Shown: positions 57,666-64,000 of the stretch, piece by piece | Layout of the letters: every line of letters begins with the position of its first letter | Position numbering within the stretch: the first letter of the stretch is position 1 | Origin: Rhytidiadelphus loreus | Lineage: Eukaryota; Streptophyta; Bryopsida; Hypnales; Hylocomiaceae | Assembly (NCBI GenBank): GCA_947034895.1 | Contig: OX344763.1 | Coordinates: forward strand, 14,353,001-14,417,000 | DNA: 64,000 nt | Direction: 5' to 3' | The notes under the pieces: generated by a model | The model's database searches: none | The model's input: the letters and a program-made list of their open reading frames with translations, nothing else | Told to the model about the DNA's origin: nothing | Position numbers and translations under genes: made by a program

Positions 57666-58173
57666 GCGCAGTCTAGGCGTAGGTATCTTTAACACCACAA
57701 AAGCGTTAAGATGACACGAGTTATCGTCCCAAGGAATTCCAGATGTTGTCGCAATAGATAAGTTTCCGGAACTACGGATCTACCCGGAAATGACAGTCCG
57801 TTGTAGGATCCGGCACAACACAAACACCAAGTTCCAGAAATACTGTCTTCCGGAATCAAATCCGGATCCACCTTGATCCGGATTTCTACTCTCACTATCC
57901 GTCACACTGGTTTTGGGTACCTCTGTTTTACCCTCAGAGGGTCCTCACTTGCTCTTTCCGAGGGGTGGGGAACATCACCACTCAAGTAACACATGTATCA
58001 ACTCCTAAACAACAAACAACTATCTATTCTCAGAGTTCTCAATCCGGTAAGGAGGAAAGATGGTCCCTCTCACAACTTTTCAGGTGGCCACCCGGAAAGT
58101 AGGTCACACAGAGATACACCCTCACCCGCCCTTACTACAACGACACTCAGCTATTTTCCGGATCAAGCTTTCG

Positions 58174-58615
58174 ACTACTCCTGAGGTTGGCAGACCTTCT
58201 GGTGGTTTGGAAATATTCCTACTAGGCGGTTGCCGACTTCCGCACAGGACTATTCTCGAGTTCTCGGACTAGCTCCCTAACCACTACCGGATCCCACCGG
58301 ATCACCGTTCCAGCGATTTAAAGGCACCGCGCACAGCTCCTCACTCGTAAACTAGACTCAACCACAAAACAACCGCGGATAGTTGGATTCCGGAACTAGG
58401 GGACTTGCTTTCTAGATGTCAACTACTCCTGAGGTTGGCAGACCTTCCGATGGTTTGGGAATGTTCCTCTCGGCGGTTGCTGACTTCCGCACGGAACTAC
58501 TCAAGAGTTCTGGACTAGTTCCCTGACCACTACCGGATTCCACCGGATCACCGTTCCAACGATTTAAAGGCACCGCGCACAGCTCCTCATTTACATTCTA
58601 AACTCATCCACAAGT
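58174..58615. repeat. 258-bp tandem duplication
   Basis: ACTACTCCTGAGGTTGGCAG starts at 58,174 and again at 58,432. Similarity then continues through CACTACCGGAT and GCACCGCGCACAGCTCCTCA. The second unit is partial. Confidence 0.85.
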
Positions 58616-59022
58616 CACCTTTAGCTTGGATCCGGATACCAACCAATCTGGATTCCTACCTTGCACACTCTCCCGAATACACCCACACACAAGTAATCAA
58701 GACGTGATACGCAAGATAATGATTTCCAAGGTGTTTATTCTTGGGTGCTCAGATTGAATGACACAAAATGGAATGATAGGCCACAAGCCGGCCCGCCCTT
58801 AAAAACCAAAATAACACGACCAAAAACGGTCCAAAGAAAAAGCGGCCAACGGCCAGCTGAAAATTCGGACAACGGCCAAGTGGCCGTTCCAGGAAAAACG
58901 GAAAGCCGTTGACTTCCTAGAAATCCGGAACTACCTAACATTCCGGATCAGCGGGTCCCACATCCGAAAAACCCGCGTCGGAAACAAAATACTAAAACTA
59001 ACAATCCAACTACGCTACCAAG

Positions 59023-60951
59023 TCATTTGCCCTTCCGGGCCTTCTTCGCTGATGTTCCACCCTTCGAAATCCGGGTTGCCGCTTTCTGCCGGATCTGCTT
59101 CGGCGGGGTGGACTTTGTTGCGGATCGAGTCCTTGGCGGACACGGATCCGTCTCCGCATACTTTGACTCGGAAGAGGAGTTCGTTACCGCTTCATCTTCT
59201 TCCGACTCGAGAACCTCTTCCGGATCACTAGGGACCTTCCGCCTGGTGTCCTTCTTCTTCTCCAGATCAATGACCTCAATAGGAGTCGTCGGTGGTGGCC
59301 GCGGAGGAGTCTGTTGCTGCATATGGGTGAACTCCTCCGGATGGGTCCTAGCCGGATTCTGAATCCCAACCGGCATATCCGTTATCGCGGTTACTTCTGT
59401 AGTGGAATCCGGAAGGGGTGGAAAGAGGTTTACCGAAGTGTTCTAGGGCGTCAGGACCGGATCCGGAATCCTCCTCCCATTCGTAATCTCCTTCTGCATT
59501 GAAGATCTTCCGGGTGCTGGCTGGGCCGACGAGCGTGCTCCAAGGTTGAGCTGAGTCATCTCCGCGAATTCCCCTCCGGGTATTTCCGGAAACAACGAGG
59601 CGTCCAATCCACTAAGCGGATCGAAGTGGCCGACCAACTGGCGCATCTCCTTCAATGCGATCTCGATCCGCGCCTCGAATTCAACCAAGATTTTGACAAC
59701 CTTGGTTCCGGAGATATGACCTTTCCGGGTCATCTGGTTGTTCCAGAGTGCGGATCTGGTGATGATGTCCGTTGGCGGGTCGATGAGGTCCCTCAATTTC
59801 CGGACCAGCTTTGTCGCATCCGTTGCCCGTTTGTTGGCGGTGTTCATCTCCCTTTCCGCCCAGGTTGCGCGGTTTTGAAGATGATCCCGTTCCGCCTCCA
59901 CTGTCCGGATCCGGCCCTCCAGCAGGCGAACCATCTCCGGATCTGGTCTGCTGTTGATCGCCTCCACAATCTCCGTCTCGTCCACTACCTTCAACGTCGT
60001 GCAGACCCTCCGGATCAGAGTGGCCATCCGGTCGTTTGATGCCTTCTGACTCCTCAACCAACAGATCGTGGACTCAAATATGTCTAGATCCGGCTCAATA
60101 TTTCGGAATGGAACAAGGTCCGGAAGCTGGCCCTTCCCCCTTGAATCCGGATCCGTGCTCTTCCGGCGGGAGTCGTGCCTATCCGGCGAGTCTTGTTCAA
60201 GTTCCGGCTTCTCTTCTTCTTCTAGCTCATCATCCGTCGGATCCGGATCCGAGGGAAGACCATACCGCAGCAGGCTATCTCCCTGCCGATAGACGATATC
60301 TTCCGGATTGCTAAGTACCTCCTGCTTGTGGTACAAGTGGAGGAGGTACGGACTGATGGGGCTCGACTTCTTCCTTGCTAGGTTTCCGGAAAGCTTCTCC
60401 ACGATGGAGTGGATAATGAGCCCCCAACTGACTGGTCTAGGGGCCGGTTTTCCTCTCTCCCCTAAAGCTCCGAAAACCGTATTTGCCAGAGTTACTGTGA
60501 TCCGGCTGGGCTTTTCTGGATATAGGATGGAGCTGAGAAACTCTAACAGCCTCTGGTCTTTAGGGTTCCGGCAGTCGGACGCGGTGTAACCCTCCTTTGG
60601 ATCCGCCGGGTTCCGGAATCTATCCGCCGCGAACTTCTCTGTCCGGCCAGCCCATCCGGATCCCCTAGTGGATGCGGAGTAGACTCTGGCCTACATTTCT
60701 ACTGTCCAGGACTTTGGATGACCCCTGACAGTTAGGTGATACTGATTGGGAGCGCCGTAGACTATCTCGTCTATCATATCCTCGCTCCGGATGTTCCAGG
60801 GTCTTTTCAGAAACCCCATACACCCCATATCCGTCAGGTCGTCCTCTAGTTGCCGGTGGTGTTCCGGATTCTTAGGGATTTCCGGACTAATCATCCGGGT
60901 GGTAATCCCTGACTTCCGTTGCACACTAGTTCCTGCCATCACTACCGACAT
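59023..60951 (-). pseudogene. Plant-transposon-associated protein (plant retrotransposon-type N-terminal domain plus coiled coil), two TAG stops
   Basis: One 643-codon frame runs without frameshift and is interrupted by TAG at 60691-60693 (in a WTVEM*ARVYSA context) and TAG at 59443-59445. The N-terminal 180 residues have the pattern of the putative plant transposon protein domain found in plant retroelements. It reads MGFLKRPWNIRSEDMIDEIV, HLTVRGHPKSWT, then PKDQRLLEFLSSILYPEK, ITVTLANTVFGAL and SWGLIIHSIVEKL. The middle has Asp/Glu-rich and coiled-coil segments. The C-terminus is Pro, Lys and Arg-rich with IEVIDLEKKK, a SUMO-interacting-like motif. The domain assignment is from pattern memory and is moderate. 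The function of this family is not established. Confidence 0.55.
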
Positions 60952-61424
60952 GTTCCGTTCTTACTTCTGCTAATCTTCCGTCACCAGTTCCACTAATTTT
61001 CCGCTAACTGGTTCCGCTAATCTTCCGTCCTACTTTCCGGTGCGATCGGCACCGGCCTCCCCTTCTCTCCCTAACGCGTTCCTATCTCACCACACTTTCA
61101 CTCACTAAGCGCCATCGCGATAATCACGTGGAGAAAGAAGAAGAATGAAGGAGACAACGGGGGTTAAGTAGTTTTTGGCCTGCCGTTCCCGTAAGTTCCC
61201 TAGCCGGACTAGGCTCTAGGGCCTACTCGGCCAGAACTTTCCGGTTTCCGGATTAGGGTTAGGGTTTCCGGATCCGACTGTAACCCTAATTACAGTTTAA
61301 GGTTTTCCGTAAAGGCTCTAATTCCTATTTCTAGTTTTGGGCTTCCTATTCCCTACCTATTATGGAAAATTTGAAAATTTCTACTCTATATAATTACTAT
61401 TATCTATTATTTCTGTTTATCTAG

Positions 61425-62030
61425 ATGTTGCGTACTTCCACAATTTTTAGTGTTGAAGGTCCGTGGGGGTCCTTCTTTCTTGTCCTTGTAACCTTTGTGT
61501 GGTCCTTGAAGCTTTGTCTTTATCCAAGTGTCCTTGACAATCTTTGGTATGTATTGTACTAACCCTAGAGCAACCCTCTACCATGATGCCGCTTTGGGAG
61601 GCCTATAGTTCCATGTCTTTAGTGTTGTAATAACTTCCCTTTTACTAACCACGTGTCCTCTTTGCTTTTAGTACTAACCCAAGTCTTTCGTGTTGCATTG
61701 AAACTGAGTCTTTCCGTCTTTCGTTTGGAAAAGAATGGAGTAGTGTCCTTTGGGATAACCAAACTTCACCTTTCTGTGTCCAGTTTTCAATCCTAAATTG
61801 TGTATTAAAAAGTCACCAAACGGCGGAATTTTGAACCTTGGGGGAAAAGGATAGTTCTAAATTTGGTGTTAAAACCAAATTAACGGCGAAGCCTTGCACT
61901 TCTCTCTAGGTTAGTTCCAAAGTTTAGTTCCTAAAACATTCTGGGAACTAACTAAAGTTTAGTATCCAAAATAGGGTCACTTGTGTTTGAAAGAACCCTG
62001 TGTTGTTCATTTTAGTTTTTGGGTTTAGAA
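61425..62030 (+). mobile_element. LTR-like block copy 3, right part
   Basis: This part aligns in reverse complement with about 8.65-8.05 kb. Shared words include GGTTTTAACACCAAAT and CCTCCCAAAGCGGCATCA versus CCTCCAAAGCGGCATCA. It continues the unit interrupted at 57,665. Confidence 0.5.
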
Positions 62031-62039
62031 TCTAATAAA

Positions 62040-62820
62040 GTCAGTCTAGAAAAGGGTCAAGTTCACCAAGGTTGGGAAAGCCAGTTCACTGAGGTTGGGA
62101 AATCCAGTCCGCTGGGGATTGGGAAGTCAGTCCACCGGGGTTGGGGAGCCAATTCGCCGGGAAAGAGGGCCAGCCACTGGGGTTGAGTGTCCAGTCAGTT
62201 TGGAGAGGTCCAATCAATCCGGGGGGAGTTCAATTCAGCCAAGGGTTGGGAAGTCTGGGGAGGCCCAGTTAGTCCGAAGGGAGTGCAGTTCAGTTGGGGG
62301 TTGGGAAGTCCGGGAGTTAGGTCAGTTCGGGTATCGGTCAGTCTGGGAGGTAAGGTCAGTCTGGGCGTCGGGTCCGTTCACGGGGAGGGGTCCAGTTTAG
62401 TTCGAGGATTGGGAAGCCAGTCTACGGGGGTGGGGAGCCAGTCCACGGGGAAAGGGGCCAATTCGCGAGGAGGGGACCAGTTAGTTAGGGAGGTCCAGTC
62501 AGTCCGGGGGGAGTCCAATTCAACTGGAGGTTAGGTTAGTCCGGGTGTCGAGTCTATCCACAGGGAAGGGAGCCAGTTTGCTGGGGTAGGAAGCTAGTCC
62601 GCGGGGAGGGGTCCAATTTAATTTGGGGGGTTGGGAACTAGTTCACCGAGGTAGAAGGACTAGTTTGCCAGGGTGGGAAGCCAATCCACGGGAAGGGGTC
62701 TAGTTCAATTCGGGGGGTTGGGAGCTAGTTCATATAGGTGGGAGGGCCAATTCGCCGGGGTTGGGAGACAGCTCGCGGAAAGGGGTCCAATTCAGCTCGG
62801 GGTTGGGTAGCACCAAACTA
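62040..62820 (+). repeat. G-rich minisatellite of ~25-35-bp degenerate units
   Basis: Units such as GGTTGGGAAGCCAGTCCGC and GTCCGGGGGGAGT repeat irregularly. One strand is strongly G-rich with many GGG runs, so G-quadruplex formation is possible. The open frames through it are repeat translations. Confidence 0.75.
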
Positions 62821-64000
62821 GGAATAGGAACCAACTAATAGAAGAGGGAGAAGTGAGAGGTAGTGGAGTAGACAAGGTCACACAGGATCCAGAATACTAG
62901 CATAAGAGGCTCTAGGAGACTAATCAAGACCAAAAAACCACGAAGCAAGCAAGGCATAATTACTACCACAACATCAACACCATCGCCCCTGCACAACAAC
63001 TACAAGCAATTGCCTCCGAATGGAAGAATGAAGAGATGGGGGAAGTTAGATAGGAGGGAAAGGCCATAGTAGGAATAAGGAGAGAATCCTTCCCACCATT
63101 AGGGTAAACTGACGCGCACGGAAGTTTGTTCAAGCATAAGTGGTAGTTAGCTTGTAGTTTGACTTTCTAAACTAAGTAGGTGACCACCCAACTGCCCCCA
63201 ATCAATGGGGCACGGGGTTGAGGTGAAAGAAAAGTGGGAAGGGAAGAAAGATACTTCAAGAAGGAAAGCCAATCTTTTGGCTATAAAGATAAAGACATAC
63301 TTCCGTCAAATTGTGGGCCCATCCTTACCACTCACAATGGGGGAAGGGGGGGGAGTTGGCAAACTTGATTATGGACCTCTAAGCCGTGGTAAAGTCCTAA
63401 CTCTTCCTCCTTAAACCTGAACCGTTAGGGGTCAAGACTATAGGAAGGTCGAGAGCTAGGTACCACTAGGTCCCAAGTCAGGTCAGATTTGAATAGATAG
63501 GCTTAAAATAGACCCCGAAAGGTTTCCAAAAACATAAGATACGTAGGAATCGGAGTTAGGATGCCCAAGATATCAAAGGATGAAGTTTAGAGTCCAAAAC
63601 GGATGAAACTCGGAAGTGTTCATCCTACCAAGTCAAAACTCAGGATTTAGCTAGAAGATAGGGATTCAGGTCCGTAGGTCAAATTCCACCCTCAGTTGGA
63701 ATTAGGAACCCATAGAAAAATATGGATGAAGTTTGATAGCCTTGTGGCCAAAAAACTTCATCCGCTCATAACGGTTCACTAGAAAGTCCAAATTAGACGA
63801 GTTTTAGGTTTTTAGAGAGGGCATGAGATAAGCTACCCCCTTAGGAGGATAGAATAGACTTTAGAAGTAGGAAACACAAAAACATATCGTAACATAGTGG
63901 TTGACTTAGGAGCCACTTGGAACCACAATTAGAGAGTTCCGATTAGGGAATTAGCAAAAAAGATCCATTGCTTGAAAGGCACAATGGATTGACGCTTAGA
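62821..64000. other. Unassigned sequence, no gene seen
   Basis: Probably retroelement-derived: GGATGAAGTTTGATAG and AACTTCATCCGC words resemble 18.03-18.1 kb. No domain-bearing frame was found. Confidence 0.35.

Larger units (their letters stand above)
57666..61420 (-). mobile_element. 3.75-kb insertion within LTR-like copy 3, carrying a plant-transposon-associated gene
   Basis: The two halves of the LTR-like unit are contiguous at 8.65 kb but separated here. CGTAC stands on both sides of the insert (57,661-57,665 and near 61,428), a possible 5-bp target duplication. The insert is GC-richer than its surroundings and dense in TCCGGA/GGATCCGG words. It carries one long decayed gene on the minus strand and a 258-bp tandem duplication. 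No LTR pair or TIR was found. Confidence 0.4.

Noticed and set aside
59027..59362. Plus-strand open frame of 111 codons opposite the plant-transposon-associated gene
   Set aside because: It is the antisense shadow of the Pro/Lys-rich C-terminal part of the minus-strand frame.
33768..60951. Reassignment of TAG to an amino acid, suggested by repeated in-frame TAG codons in several genes
   Set aside because: TAG ends the open TE-2 methyltransferase frame and the transposases of TE-1 and TE-2. The internal TAG codons fall at different places in each copy, where other copies have Trp or Gln. Ordinary decay explains them.
62095..62534. Gly/Ser-rich open frames of 100-115 codons
   Set aside because: They follow the G-rich minisatellite and have no non-repeat content.
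1..64000. tRNA, rRNA, CRISPR arrays, bacterial promoters or ribosome binding sites
   Set aside because: None recognised on reading both strands. The spliced genes and repeat content point to a eukaryotic nuclear sequence.

Overview
The window looks like a gene-poor, repeat-dominated stretch of a plant-type nuclear genome. It is AT-rich, its coding exons are split by short GT-AG introns, and nothing in it looks bacterial. I favour a streptophyte outside the seed plants (bryophyte, lycophyte, fern or charophyte alga), but that is inference. I see no ordinary host gene, tRNA, rRNA or CRISPR array.

The main content is three copies of one DNA transposon family, called TE-1, TE-2 and TE-3 here. 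TE-1 (1 to about 8,010) is cut by the left window edge. TE-2 (about 23,700-38,400) and TE-3 (about 38,190-49,370) lie tail to tail and share a terminal region at 38,187-38,430. Each copy has two divergent transcription units. One is a two-exon transposase of about 1,180 codons with a GCM/WRKY-type zinc finger, an RNase-H/DDE-like core and a C-terminal SWIM finger. The other, present whole in TE-2 and TE-3, is a multi-exon gene. It starts with a short basic, NLS-like exon and an acidic exon and continues into a ParB-like domain, a charged coiled coil and a beta-order (IV-X-I) DNA amino-methyltransferase domain. In TE-2 the ten exons of the ParB-methyltransferase part (24,278-28,625) join in phase into an uninterrupted 1,107-residue frame. 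In TE-3 that gene has two stops, a missing exon and a frameshift. All three transposase copies carry stops or frameshifts. This transposon-borne ParB/methyltransferase gene is the most interesting content of the window.

Layout: 1-8,010 TE-1, with a 719-bp TIR insertion inside its SWIM codons. 8,040-9,480 solo-LTR-like repeat. 9.5-16.4 kb AT-rich DNA with minisatellites, a 217-bp tandem array and dispersed repeats. 16.4-17.7 and 22.36-22.9 kb a CAATTWGAC-rich repeat, split by an LTR-retroelement-like block at 17.75-22.34 kb. 23.7-38.4 kb TE-2, whose methyltransferase gene has four ~95-bp palindromes in a long intron. 38.2-49.4 kb TE-3. 49.7-52.15 kb an inverted copy of the CAATTWGAC-rich repeat. 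52.6-53.4 kb dispersed repeat. 55.65-56.05 kb an orphan copy of the acidic exon. 56.5-62.03 kb a second LTR-like block split by a 3.75-kb insertion that carries a degenerate plant-transposon-associated protein gene. 62.04-62.82 kb a G-rich minisatellite. The rest is unassigned.

How the genes may work together (inference): the transposase would bind the long, repeat-rich termini and move the element. The ParB-methyltransferase could modify element or target DNA to protect it, to evade host silencing, or to regulate transposition. All functional statements rest on motifs read by eye. No database search was possible.
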